Positions 1 to 7,886 of a stretch of 64,000 nucleotides of DNA are shown one piece after another. Under the pieces are notes generated by a model, which worked only from the letters and a program-made list of their open reading frames with translations, was not told the origin of the DNA and did no database searches. Source of the stretch: Streptomyces sp. NBC_01217. GTDB lineage: Bacteria; Actinomycetota; Actinomycetes; Streptomycetales; Streptomycetaceae. Within the stretch, counting starts at the first letter, position 1. Each line of letters begins with the position of its first letter. The position numbers and the translations under genes were made by a program. The stretch covers positions 62,001-126,000 of the forward strand of contig NZ_CP108538.1 in assembly GCF_035994185.1 (NCBI RefSeq), in the 5' to 3' direction.

Positions 1-1
1 G

Positions 2-321
2 ACCGGGACGGACCCGGCCGCCCTGGCCGTCGGGCGCCTGCGCTCGGACCGGGTCATGCTCCGCGACCCAGGCCCGGTCCGCCCCGGGCCGAGGGGCGGG
101 CGGCCCCGTCGGCACGGCGGCGTCCTCACCTTCGCCAAGCCCGACAGCTGGCACCAGCCCGACGTCACCACCAGCACGGACACCACCCACTACGGCAAGG
201 CCGAGGCGATGGCCTGGGACCGGATGCACCCCAGACTCACCCACCGCGGCCCGTGGCTGGACCACGCCGAGGAGGAACTGCCCGTCCTGCACGGCACGCT
301 GGTGCGGCTACAGGTCGAGCG
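2..321 (+). pseudogene. IS701-like transposase, partial
   Basis: Reading frame open from the window edge that encodes the C-terminal part of a Streptomyces DDE transposase of the IS701/NF041680 type. Recognisable stretches are GRLRSDRVM, FAKPDSWH and AMAWDRMHPRLTHRGPWLDH, which read like the family. The 5' end lies outside the window. The family-like sequence stops around position 321, at LRLQVE, where the terminal repeat of an IS256-like element begins (CGGGTCTGTA at 322). The last few codons to the stop at 346 therefore belong to the inserted DNA. The copy is a broken remnant. Family assignment is from recall of the protein family; the truncation is seen directly. Confidence 0.7.
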
Positions 322-977
322 CGGGTCTGTACGCCCACCGGTGTAATTGATGATCATGGAAGAGACATCAAGTGACTGACACCGTGACCGAGTTCGTGGC
401 CGCCACTGACCAGGCGGATCCGTCGCCGGGGGCTGCGACGGTCGAGCAGAAACTGATCGACCAGCTCGTCGAGCAGGCCCGCAGCAAGGGGCTGCAGCTG
501 ACCGGCGAGGGCGGACTGCTGCAGCAGCTGACCAAGACGGTTCTGGAGTCCGCCCTGGAGGGCGAGATCACCGACCATCTCGGCTATGACAAGCACGACC
601 CGGCGGGCAAGGACGGCGGCAACTCCCGTAACGGCACCCGGTCCAAGACGGTGCTGACAGACATCGGGCCGGTCGAGATCGACGTGCTTCGCGACCGGGA
701 GGGCTCCTTCGAGCCGGCCATCGTCAAGAAGCGGCAGCGCCGGCTGACCGGCGTGGACGAGATGGTGCTCTCGCTGTCGGCGAAGGGCCTCGCGCACGGG
801 GAGATCTCCGCGCACCTGGCCGAGGTCTACGGCGCGGACGTGTCCAAGACGACCATCAGCACGATCACCGACAAGGTGATGGACGGCATGGCGGAATGGC
901 AGAACCGTCCGCTCGACCGCCCGGAGCTGATCGCCATCGCAACCGCCTGGACCGCCGGGCCGGGCATGGGGTCTTAG
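322..977 (+). pseudogene. IS256-family transposase, 5' part only
   Basis: A GTG-started frame (372) encodes about 185 residues of an IS256 (mutator-type) transposase N-terminus. It includes the typical TDHLGYDKHD, KKRQRRLTGVDEMV and LAEVYGADVSKTTIS segments and ends with MAEWQNRPLDR. It then departs from the family at about position 925 (PELIAIATAWTAGPG) and stops at 977, so the catalytic DDE core and C-terminus are missing. The left terminal repeat starts at 322. A complementary C-terminal half of an IS256 transposase is present on the same strand at about 37.2-38.1 kb, beyond the T7SS locus. Non-functional. Confidence 0.85.
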
Positions 978-1252
978 CCAGGGGGCTTGGGCCAGGTATG
1001 TTGTGTCTCACTCCGTAATGTGACCGGCGCGTAGCGAAGTTCGCAAGCCAACATCGGGTTAATTCTCATCACCGGATGAACGATCCGCCACGGCCGTCGC
1101 TTAACATCATTTTCCCGAGTCAAGTGTTCTGGCGCTCGGCGGGTGCATCACGCCTACCCGGTACGGGGCTTCCGCAGTGGCGGGCATTCAGCGCTTCTCG
1201 CGCAGGGCCGGTGCGCCGGTCTCCAGGCAACAGTCAAGGAAGGCGGGGCGCC

Positions 1253-1615
1253 ATGGCGGCGACCGACGGCGGGGATATCGGTTTCAAGGGCTCGGACGGC
1301 GTCCTGTACCAGACGACGCCCGAGGACCTGAAGGTCAAGGCGGGGGACATCCGCACCACCGAACAGACCGTCCAGGCGGAACTCGACGCACTGAAGAGCT
1401 ACGTCGTCGGCCTGGAGGCGAAGTGGAAGGGTGTCGCCTCCAGCACCTTCCAGGAGCTCATGAAGGAGTGGGACACGTACGCGGCGCAATTGCAGAACGC
1501 GCTTCTCGCCATCGCGAACGGCCTGGACTCCACCGCGGACAACTACTTGGGCTCCGAGCACTCGAACCTGAAGAACCTCAGCGCCGTGAACCTGCCGAAG
1601 GCGAACCTGGTTTGA
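1253..1615 (+). CDS. WXG100-family protein (EsxA/EsxB-like)
   Basis: Small helical-hairpin protein of 120 residues, the usual size for WXG100 proteins, which dimerise and are exported by T7SS. The turn motif is W58-K-G60 (AKWKG). A C-terminal Y-x3-E (YLGSE) matches the T7SS export signal Y-x3-D/E. The ATG at 1253 is preceded by AAGGAAGG about 9 bp upstream. An upstream in-frame start at 1076 would add 59 unconserved residues and has no comparable ribosome site. It is the first gene of a + strand run of T7SS genes and is followed 67 bp later by a second WXG100 gene, its likely dimer partner. Its promoter must lie in the roughly 275 bp after the IS256 fragment, where I could not define boxes with confidence. 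Confidence 0.85.
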   Translation: MAATDGGDIGFKGSDGVLYQTTPEDLKVKAGDIRTTEQTVQAELDALKSYVVGLEAKWKGVASSTFQELMKEWDTYAAQLQNALLAIANGLDSTADNYLGSEHSNLKNLSAVNLPKANLV

Positions 1616-1682
1616 CGGCGATGCGCGCCGGCCTGCGCGCACGCACGCAGCACGGAACACATTTCTCGTCGGAGGAACCGAA

Positions 1683-2009
1683 ATGCCCGATATTGAAAGC
1701 ATGCCCATCTATGTCGGTCAGGACCTGGAGACTGCGGGGCATGACCTCAACGCCTCGGCCGAGCACATCATGGGCGAACTGCACGCCCTGCGGGCCCGGA
1801 TCCGGTCGCTGATCGACACATGGAACGCCCAGTCCGCAGGCGAGTACCAGATGCGCATGCACGAGTGGGACATGGCCGCCGTCGGCCTCTTCGGCAGCGA
1901 GGAGGAGGACGGCGTGCTCGGCGAGATCGCCCATGTGATGCGCGTGAACTGGGGCAATTATGCCGGGGCCGAGGAAGCGAACATCAAGACGTGGAACGCC
2001 ACGCACTGA
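1683..2009 (+). CDS. WXG100-family protein, second partner
   Basis: A 108-residue predicted helical-hairpin protein. The central turn is W47-N-A, a WXG variant in which the Gly is replaced. A C-terminal Y-x3-E (YAGAE) is the expected T7SS secretion motif. The start ATG follows GGAGG at normal spacing. It lies directly between the first WXG100 gene and eccD, and so is probably co-transcribed and secreted as a heterodimer with the product of 1253-1615. In the family one partner usually carries the Y-x3-D/E signal; here both do. Function beyond secretion-linked partner or substrate cannot be read from sequence. Confidence 0.82.
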   Translation: MPDIESMPIYVGQDLETAGHDLNASAEHIMGELHALRARIRSLIDTWNAQSAGEYQMRMHEWDMAAVGLFGSEEEDGVLGEIAHVMRVNWGNYAGAEEANIKTWNATH

Positions 2010-2057
2010 CCCCCGACAGAGCCGGCTCATGCCGACGTGTGACAAGGACGACGCCCA

Positions 2058-3416
2058 GTGGAGAATGAACGCTGCCATGTGACCGTGGTGGGAGCGCGGC
2101 GGCGGGTGGACCTCGCGGTGCCCGCGCACGCGGCCATCGCCGAGTACACCCCGACCTTGCTCGGACTCGTGGGTCAGGTGGAGTTTGACGAAACCTTTCC
2201 TCCGGTCTGGTCGCTGGCCCTGCCCGGCGCCCCGCCGTTCTCGCCGGAGGCCTCCCTGCGGGAGTCCGGCGTCGCGGACGGCGCCACGCTGTACCTGCGG
2301 GACGCTGCCGTGGGGGAGTTCGACGAGCCCGTGGTCACCGACCTCGAGGAGTCGGTCGGGAAGGTCGGCGACGACGTCGCCGTGTGGGGTTGGCGGCCGC
2401 GTGCCTACACCACCCTGGTCCTCGGCATCCTGACCCTCATCGCGGGGTTCGTGACGCTGACCTGGTCGGACGTCGGCGCCACCATCCGGCCGGCCACCGG
2501 CGTCGGCGCGATGGTCGTCGCGTTCTCGCTGACCCTGCTGACCTGGCACGCCACCCGCCAGCGCTGGTCGCTCCCGCTGGGCCTGCGGCTGATCATCGCG
2601 TACTCGGCCGTTCCGCTGCTCGCTGTGGCCGCCGCCTCCGTACCGGTGGCGACGGTGAACACCGGTTCCATGTTGCTGGCGTTGAGTGTCGGGGGCGTGA
2701 TCGGCGCGCTCGCCGGCCTGCTGGCCGTCCGCCACGCGACGACGCTGATGGCAGTGGCGATCACCGTCCTTGCCCTCGTACTGACCGCGAGCCTGACCCT
2801 CGGCCAGGTCACGTTGCTGGAGGCCTCCGCCGTGGTGGCCATCACGATGATGGCCGTGCTCGGCGCCGCCCCCAAGGCCGCCGGGCACTTCGCGGTCCTG
2901 GCCGGGCCGGACTCCGGCGGCGCGGACGCCTACGCCGACGAGGCCGGCGTGCTGCACCTGGTGAAGCGGGGACAGCGGCTGCTTATCGGAACGAACACCC
3001 TGGGATCCCTCGTCGTCGCCGCGTGTCTGATGGTCCTGGGCTCCGCGCACCAGTCCTTCGCGGTGGCCCTGACCGGCTGCCTCGGCCTCACGCTCATCCT
3101 GCGGGCGGGGCGGCTGACCATAGCTGCGGCGGTCGTCCCCTTGGTGGCCGCGGGAACGATCGGCCTGGCGACCGCAGTGATCAAGGCCCCGGGCAACTTC
3201 GGCGCACCGATCTGGACCGGTCCCGTCGCGCTGCTCGGCGCGGCCGTGCTCGCCCTGGCCTTCGGCCTGAGCAGGGTGTTCCGCGCGGACGCCACCGAGG
3301 AACGCCCCTCCTGGATCGACCCGCTCGCCGGGTTCTTCCTGGTGATCTCCGTGCCGCTCGCGGTGGGTGTCTTCGGCGTCTACACGTCGCTGCTGCACTC
3401 GGGACAGACGCCGTGA
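2058..3416 (+). CDS. eccD: T7SS membrane channel protein EccD
   Basis: A 452-residue protein starting at GTG (VENERCHVTVV) with AAGGA upstream. Residues 1 to about 90 look like the ubiquitin-like cytosolic domain that opens EccD/YukD proteins. After WGWRPRAYTT about eleven hydrophobic segments follow to the C-terminus (for example LVLGILTLIAGFVTLTW and FFLVISVPLAVGVFGV), as expected for the EccD barrel of the ESX inner-membrane complex. It lies between the WXG100 pair and the beta-helix/AAA+ gene, 48 bp after the former and 28 bp before the latter, consistent with one operon. EccB and EccE, the other ESX membrane partners, are not found in this window. Confidence 0.9.
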   Translation: MENERCHVTVVGARRRVDLAVPAHAAIAEYTPTLLGLVGQVEFDETFPPVWSLALPGAPPFSPEASLRESGVADGATLYLRDAAVGEFDEPVVTDLEESVGKVGDDVAVWGWRPRAYTTLVLGILTLIAGFVTLTWSDVGATIRPATGVGAMVVAFSLTLLTWHATRQRWSLPLGLRLIIAYSAVPLLAVAAASVPVATVNTGSMLLALSVGGVIGALAGLLAVRHATTLMAVAITVLALVLTASLTLGQVTLLEASAVVAITMMAVLGAAPKAAGHFAVLAGPDSGGADAYADEAGVLHLVKRGQRLLIGTNTLGSLVVAACLMVLGSAHQSFAVALTGCLGLTLILRAGRLTIAAAVVPLVAAGTIGLATAVIKAPGNFGAPIWTGPVALLGAAVLALAFGLSRVFRADATEERPSWIDPLAGFFLVISVPLAVGVFGVYTSLLHSGQTP

Positions 3417-3444
3417 CGGGTTCGGGGAACGGAGTGCGGCACCG

Positions 3445-6147
3445 GTGAAGCGCAACGCGCTGCGGGTGGCGGACCGAGGCTGGGGCACCTACCGCACCGT
3501 CACGGCCGCCGTCCGGGCAGCCGGTGAGGGCACGGTGATCCACGTCCAGCCGGGGGTCTACCGCGAGTCCCTGGTCCTGGACCGCGACGTCACCGTCGTC
3601 GCGGAGAAGGGCCCCGGCACGGTGCGCATCGTGGCCGCGCACGGCCCCGCCGCCAGTGTGAGCGGCGGCGCGCCCGTGCTGCGAGAGCTGACGCTCGAGG
3701 GCGGTACGGACCGCGAAGGACCAGCGGTGCTCGTCGGCGGCGGCGCGCCGGTGCTCGACCACTGCGCGGTGTCCGGCGGCCGGGTCGAAGTCACCCGCGA
3801 CGCCGCCGAACTGCGCTCGTGCACCATCGAGGACACCGAAGGCCCCGGTGTCCACATCACCGGAACCGCGGCCGCGGTCCTCGAGGACTGCGTGATCCGG
3901 TCGACGGCCGGGCACGGCATGACGCTGAGCGACGCCGCCCGGGTGGAGATGCGCCGCACCACCGTCGAACGGGTCGCCGGGTGCGGCATCGTGTTGACCG
4001 GGGAGTCCCGGGGCACCTTCGACGACTGCACGATCCGGCACGTCGGCGACGCGGCGCTGCTGGTGCAGACCCCGGCGCGCCCCCTGCTGCGCGGCTGTCG
4101 GCTGCATGACACGAAGGCCCAGGGGGTGCGGATCGCCGACGCCCCCCGCGCCGCGGCCGCCGCCTCGGAATCCGCCGCCGAGGGGGACGCCGCAGCGGCC
4201 GGCCGCGAGGACCTGCGGATCCGGCTGGAGAAGTGCGAGATCTTCCGGACCGGGCGAGAAGGCGTACTGGCGGGCGGCGCCGCCGAGCTCCGGATACACG
4301 ACTGCCACATCCGGGAGACGGGCGGAGCGGGGGTGATCGTCATGGGCACCGGCCGGGTGGAGCTCGACCAGACACGCGTGGTCGATGTGCCCGGGACCGG
4401 CCTGGCCGCCGTGGAGGGCGCCGATTTGCAGGTGCACCGCGGCACCGTGGCCCGTACCGGGGCCAACGGCGTGCACGCGACGGACCGCTGCACTGTCCGG
4501 CTCACCGAGTGCGAGATCTCCACCACCGCGTACACGGCCCTGCACTTCGCCGGAAGCGCCCGCGTGGAACTGCGTTCCTGCACGGTGCGGGACAGCGCGC
4601 AGCACGCGGTGCGGGTGGAGGGTGCGGCGGACTTCACCGCCGAGGACACCCGGGTGGAGCGGGCGCGGATGACGGGCGTCGACATCAAGGACGCCGACGC
4701 GGTGCTGCGCCGGTGCGTGATCAGCGAGACGGAGACCGGCATCCGCCTGGACAGCCGGCACCGGCCACTGCTGGAGGGCTGCGAGGTGCTCCGGCCCTCG
4801 AAGACGGGCATCGAGATCGCCGCCGGTACCGGCGCGGTGGTGCTCGGCGGGCGGGTCGACGGCTCGGGGTCGGCCGGAGTCTTCCTCGACGAGCGCAGTG
4901 AGCCCTGGATCGAGGAACTGACCATAGCCGACGCCAAGGGCAGCGGACTGGTGATCTGGACCGGGGCCAAGCCCCGGGTGCGGTCGGTGACGATCGCGGG
5001 CGCCGCGAAGAACGGCGTATACGTGGGCGACGGCGCCGAGGGGCTGCTGGAGGACTGCGCGGTCTCCGCCACCGGCTATCCGGCGGTGCACGTGGGGGCG
5101 AAGGCCTCCCCCGTGCTGCGCCGGTGCCTGGTGCACGACACGGACGAGGACCTGTCGCAGGCCGACGACGCGGCGGCCCGTTTCGAGCAGTGCCGCAGCA
5201 GCAACGTCAAGTCCGCCACCATGCCGACGGCCGACAAGGGCGAAGTGGCCGCCGCGGTGGGCGCGGTGGGTGCCGCGCGCGGCGCGGCCGGCGGGCAGGC
5301 CGCCGAGGTAAGCGTCCAGGAGCGGGTCGGCGAGGACCGGTTGCCGGAGCTGCTGGCCGAACTCGAGCGGCTGGTGGGTCTGGAGGGCGTCAAGCGCGAA
5401 GTGGCCTCCATGGCCAAGCTGATGCAGATGGTCAAGCGACGTCAGGAGGCGGGGCTGCAGCCTCCGCCGCTGAGCCGACACCTGATCTTCGCCGGCAACC
5501 CGGGCACCGGCAAGACGACGGTGGCGCGGCTCTACGGTCGCCTGCTCGCGGCGCTCGGGCTGCTGGCCAGTGGACACCTGGTGGAGGCCGACCGCAGCGC
5601 GCTGGTGGGCGAGTACGTCGGCCACACCGGGCCGAAGACCACCGCGGTCTTCCGGCAGGCGCTGGGCGGCGTGCTGTTCATCGACGAGGCGTACGCCCTG
5701 GCACCGGCGGGGCAGAGCAACGACTTCGGGCAGGAGGCCGTCTCCACCCTGGTGAAGCTGATGGAGGACCACCGCGACGACGTGGTGGTGATCGCGGCCG
5801 GCTACCCGGAGGACATGGAGCGCTTCATCGACTCCAACCCTGGTCTGGCCTCACGCTTCACCCGCACACTGCGCTTCGACGACTACGCGTCGACGGACCT
5901 GGTGCGGATCGTGGAACACCAGGCGTCCCAGCACGAGTACCGGCTCGGCGAGGAGACGGCGGCGGCGCTGCTGACCCACTTCGACTCCATCGAGCGGACG
6001 GAGCGTTTCGGCAACGGGCGCACCGCCCGCCAGGCCTTCCAGCAGATGACCGAGCGGCACGCCATGCGGGTGGCCGACCTGGCCGAGGTCGGCGACGAGG
6101 ACCTGACGGTGCTGCTGCCGGCCGACGTGCCCACGGTGGTGGCCTGA
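3445..6147 (+). CDS. Beta-helix / AAA+ ATPase fusion, EccA-like
   Basis: A 900-residue two-part protein. Residues 1 to about 600 are a long right-handed parallel beta-helix of about 22-residue rungs (repeats of the form LRxCxIxxTxxxGVxITGxAxVxLExC). The first rungs, TYRTVTAAVRAAGEGTVIHVQPGVY, resemble pectate-lyase-type carbohydrate-binding folds. Residues about 655-895 are a CbxX/CfxQ-type AAA+ ATPase with Walker A GNPGTGKTT near residue 687, Walker B GGVLFIDEAYA near 742, and the family stretches AGYPEDMERFIDSNPGLASRF and NGRTARQAF. Mycobacterial EccA has the same AAA+ module with a TPR N-terminus; here the beta-helix replaces it. GTG 3445 was chosen because it follows a GGAG and the stop of eccD. 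Role inferred: a cytosolic ATPase chaperone or disassembly factor for WXG substrates. Confidence 0.85.
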   Translation: MKRNALRVADRGWGTYRTVTAAVRAAGEGTVIHVQPGVYRESLVLDRDVTVVAEKGPGTVRIVAAHGPAASVSGGAPVLRELTLEGGTDREGPAVLVGGGAPVLDHCAVSGGRVEVTRDAAELRSCTIEDTEGPGVHITGTAAAVLEDCVIRSTAGHGMTLSDAARVEMRRTTVERVAGCGIVLTGESRGTFDDCTIRHVGDAALLVQTPARPLLRGCRLHDTKAQGVRIADAPRAAAAASESAAEGDAAAAGREDLRIRLEKCEIFRTGREGVLAGGAAELRIHDCHIRETGGAGVIVMGTGRVELDQTRVVDVPGTGLAAVEGADLQVHRGTVARTGANGVHATDRCTVRLTECEISTTAYTALHFAGSARVELRSCTVRDSAQHAVRVEGAADFTAEDTRVERARMTGVDIKDADAVLRRCVISETETGIRLDSRHRPLLEGCEVLRPSKTGIEIAAGTGAVVLGGRVDGSGSAGVFLDERSEPWIEELTIADAKGSGLVIWTGAKPRVRSVTIAGAAKNGVYVGDGAEGLLEDCAVSATGYPAVHVGAKASPVLRRCLVHDTDEDLSQADDAAARFEQCRSSNVKSATMPTADKGEVAAAVGAVGAARGAAGGQAAEVSVQERVGEDRLPELLAELERLVGLEGVKREVASMAKLMQMVKRRQEAGLQPPPLSRHLIFAGNPGTGKTTVARLYGRLLAALGLLASGHLVEADRSALVGEYVGHTGPKTTAVFRQALGGVLFIDEAYALAPAGQSNDFGQEAVSTLVKLMEDHRDDVVVIAAGYPEDMERFIDSNPGLASRFTRTLRFDDYASTDLVRIVEHQASQHEYRLGEETAAALLTHFDSIERTERFGNGRTARQAFQQMTERHAMRVADLAEVGDEDLTVLLPADVPTVVA

Positions 6148-6179
6148 TGGCCCGGCACCGCGGGCACGCGGCGCCCTGC

Positions 6180-6803
6180 TCAGCCGGTGACGGAGCCCGG
6201 AGGTTCGGGGAAGCGCGAGGCCCGGTCGACACGGGCGTAGGACTGGCCCGCGTTGTTGATCATGGCGATGAAGTTGCCGAGCAGCTCCAGGGAGTTGCTC
6301 TGCATGGCCAGGGCCTTCTGCATCGCCGGGTTGATGTGCCGGGCGAACTCCTCGCCGATCTCGGCGAGCGTGCGCTGGTCGTTGTCGTCGCTCTCCTGCG
6401 GCGACGGGGACCAGCCGGTCCCCCCGGGGGTCTGGCCGCCCGTGTACTGACCCGAGGAGATGGGCGGGGGCGGGGCGGCGGGGCCCCAGAACTGCCCGTG
6501 CACAGCGCCGTCGACCTTCTGGCGCAGCGCCTCGTAGTTGAAGACTGCGTTGCGGCTCTGGGCCAGCAGGGTGTTCTCGGTCGCACGTACCGTGCCCGCG
6601 TCGAAGCGGATCGGGCCGCTGTCGACCACGTCGCTCGCCGACTGGCCGCCGGTCTGGCCGCCCGGGTCGACGTTGAAGCTGGGCGGAGTGTCCCAACCGA
6701 CCGACATGGTGGGGACGGTATTGCCGAGGTCCTTTCCGGCGTCGGGGTCGTCGCCGTCGCCCGCTCCGGTGGAGCCGGAGTGGTTCTGCTGGGGATTAGG
6801 CAT
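6180..6803 (-). CDS. Unknown protein in T7SS locus
   Basis: A 207-residue protein I do not recognise. Residues 1 to about 65 are Gly/Asp/Ser-rich and probably disordered. Residues 68-105 form a predicted helix (RFDAGTVRATENTLLAQSRNAVFNYEALRQKVDG) followed by QFWGP, which has a WXG-like W-G. A second Pro/Gly-rich stretch then precedes a second helix (AEIGEEFARHINPAMQKALAMQSNSLELLGNFIAMINNAGQSY). A helix-turn-helix pair around FWG is reminiscent of T7SS substrates, so it may be an Esp/PE-PPE-like secreted or structural factor; that is inference. GGGAGAAGAG precedes the ATG. It is transcribed against the rest of the locus, convergent with the AAA+ gene (33-bp gap) and divergent from the next WXG gene. 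Confidence 0.7.
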   Translation of the reverse strand: MPNPQQNHSGSTGAGDGDDPDAGKDLGNTVPTMSVGWDTPPSFNVDPGGQTGGQSASDVVDSGPIRFDAGTVRATENTLLAQSRNAVFNYEALRQKVDGAVHGQFWGPAAPPPPISSGQYTGGQTPGGTGWSPSPQESDDNDQRTLAEIGEEFARHINPAMQKALAMQSNSLELLGNFIAMINNAGQSYARVDRASRFPEPPGSVTG

Positions 6804-6978
6804 TCTCTTCTCCCGTATGCGCGTCCGCCGGCCGGACAGGGCCGGCGCTCCGGTCGGCAGTTGCCGACGCGTATCAGTTTGTCATACCGAAGTCCGGCCA
6901 AGAAAAAATCGAGCCGGGACTTCGAGAGCGGAGATCCGCGGCCTGCGGCCGGCGGGCAACGTAAAAGGAGCATGACTC

Positions 6979-7455
6979 ATGGCGACGCCGACAGGGGACA
7001 CTGCCGCATTGACCGCGTCACTTCGAACGGGGGCCCTCGAAGCGGAACCGCTCGCTCGTGCGGTGCGGCAACCCGCCGAGGTCGGCGGAAAGGTGCTGGT
7101 CGCGAAAGAGAAGGGCTCGGGCGGCAGTCGCAATAATTCAGGTGGCCAAGGCGGCACGATGTCCCCGGGCGAGTTCCAGGTCGCGCTGGGCGAACTCAGG
7201 CGTGCGATCGGTGTCGTACGGGGGGAGAGCGAGCAGATATCGGGCCTGATCGGCCAGATCGAGAACCATTTCGAGGCGGCCCACACCTCCTGGCAGAGTC
7301 CTTCCGCGTCGTCGTTCGAGGTGATGTCGAGCTGGTTCGCGAGGGCCTCTCGCGAACTGGAGGCACTACTGCGGGACATGGCGAGCCGCATGCAGACCGC
7401 CTATGACAACTACGCAGCCGCCGAGCACGCCAACACCCAGAATTCCGGAGGCTGA
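6979..7455 (+). CDS. WXG100-family protein with N-terminal extension
   Basis: A 158-residue protein whose last ~98 residues (from MSPGEFQVAL at residue 61) have WXG100 size and layout: helix, turn W105-Q-S, helix, then Y-x3-E (YAAAEH). The first 60 residues are polar and Gly-rich and do not look like the family. The ATG at 6979 has a strong AAAAGGAGC site, so I keep it. The internal ATG at 7159 (AAGGCGG upstream) would give a standard-length WXG100 protein and may be the real or an alternative start. Its stop is separated by 2 bp from the next gene, so the two are probably translated together and dimerise. Confidence 0.75.
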   Translation: MATPTGDTAALTASLRTGALEAEPLARAVRQPAEVGGKVLVAKEKGSGGSRNNSGGQGGTMSPGEFQVALGELRRAIGVVRGESEQISGLIGQIENHFEAAHTSWQSPSASSFEVMSSWFARASRELEALLRDMASRMQTAYDNYAAAEHANTQNSGG

Positions 7456-7457
7456 CC

Positions 7458-7886
7458 ATGCCCGAGAGCGTCGACTACGACATCAGCTCGATAAAGATCG
7501 ACCCGCAGACGCTCGGCGCGGAGGGCGGCAGTCTGATGTCGCTCGCCAACGAGATCGGTGAAGCGATCGTGCGGATCAACAACACCGCCGCCGCCCTGAA
7601 ATTGGGGTGGGTGGCGCCCAGCGCCGATGAGGCGCATGAATTCGGCGAACGCTGGACACGGGTGATGCGGCAGATGTTCGGCGAGAAGGACGGCCAGATC
7701 GGCGTCCTTCCCGCCCTCGCCGGAGGAATCCTCGGAACGGCCGTCGGATTCAGCCACCTGGAACTCGAGCTGGAATCCGCATTCGTCAATTTCTCCAATG
7801 AGCTCGCGGTTCCGTCCGGTGGCGACACCGGCCCGTCGGACCACACCGGACCCGGCTTCCCCATCACTCAGGACTTCCCGAACTAA
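7458..7886 (+). CDS. WXG100-like protein
   Basis: A 142-residue protein. The first ~120 residues look like a degenerate WXG100 hairpin: helix SLMSLANEIGEAIVRINNTAAAL, turn W51-V-A, then helix SADEAHEFGERWTRVMRQMFGE. A hydrophobic stretch near ALAGGILGTAVGF and a disordered tail follow. No clear Y-x3-D/E tail is present, which fits the non-signal partner of a heterodimer with the preceding gene. CCGGAGG precedes the ATG. The stop TAA is immediately followed by the ATG of eccC with no gap, indicating coupled translation with the motor ATPase. Confidence 0.7.
   Translation: MPESVDYDISSIKIDPQTLGAEGGSLMSLANEIGEAIVRINNTAAALKLGWVAPSADEAHEFGERWTRVMRQMFGEKDGQIGVLPALAGGILGTAVGFSHLELELESAFVNFSNELAVPSGGDTGPSDHTGPGFPITQDFPN

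Noticed and set aside
1578..5772. Very long open frames on the - strand opposite eccD and the AAA+ gene
   Set aside because: They are GC-bias shadows of the + strand genes: low-complexity Arg/Gly/His/Gln-rich translations without recognisable domains.
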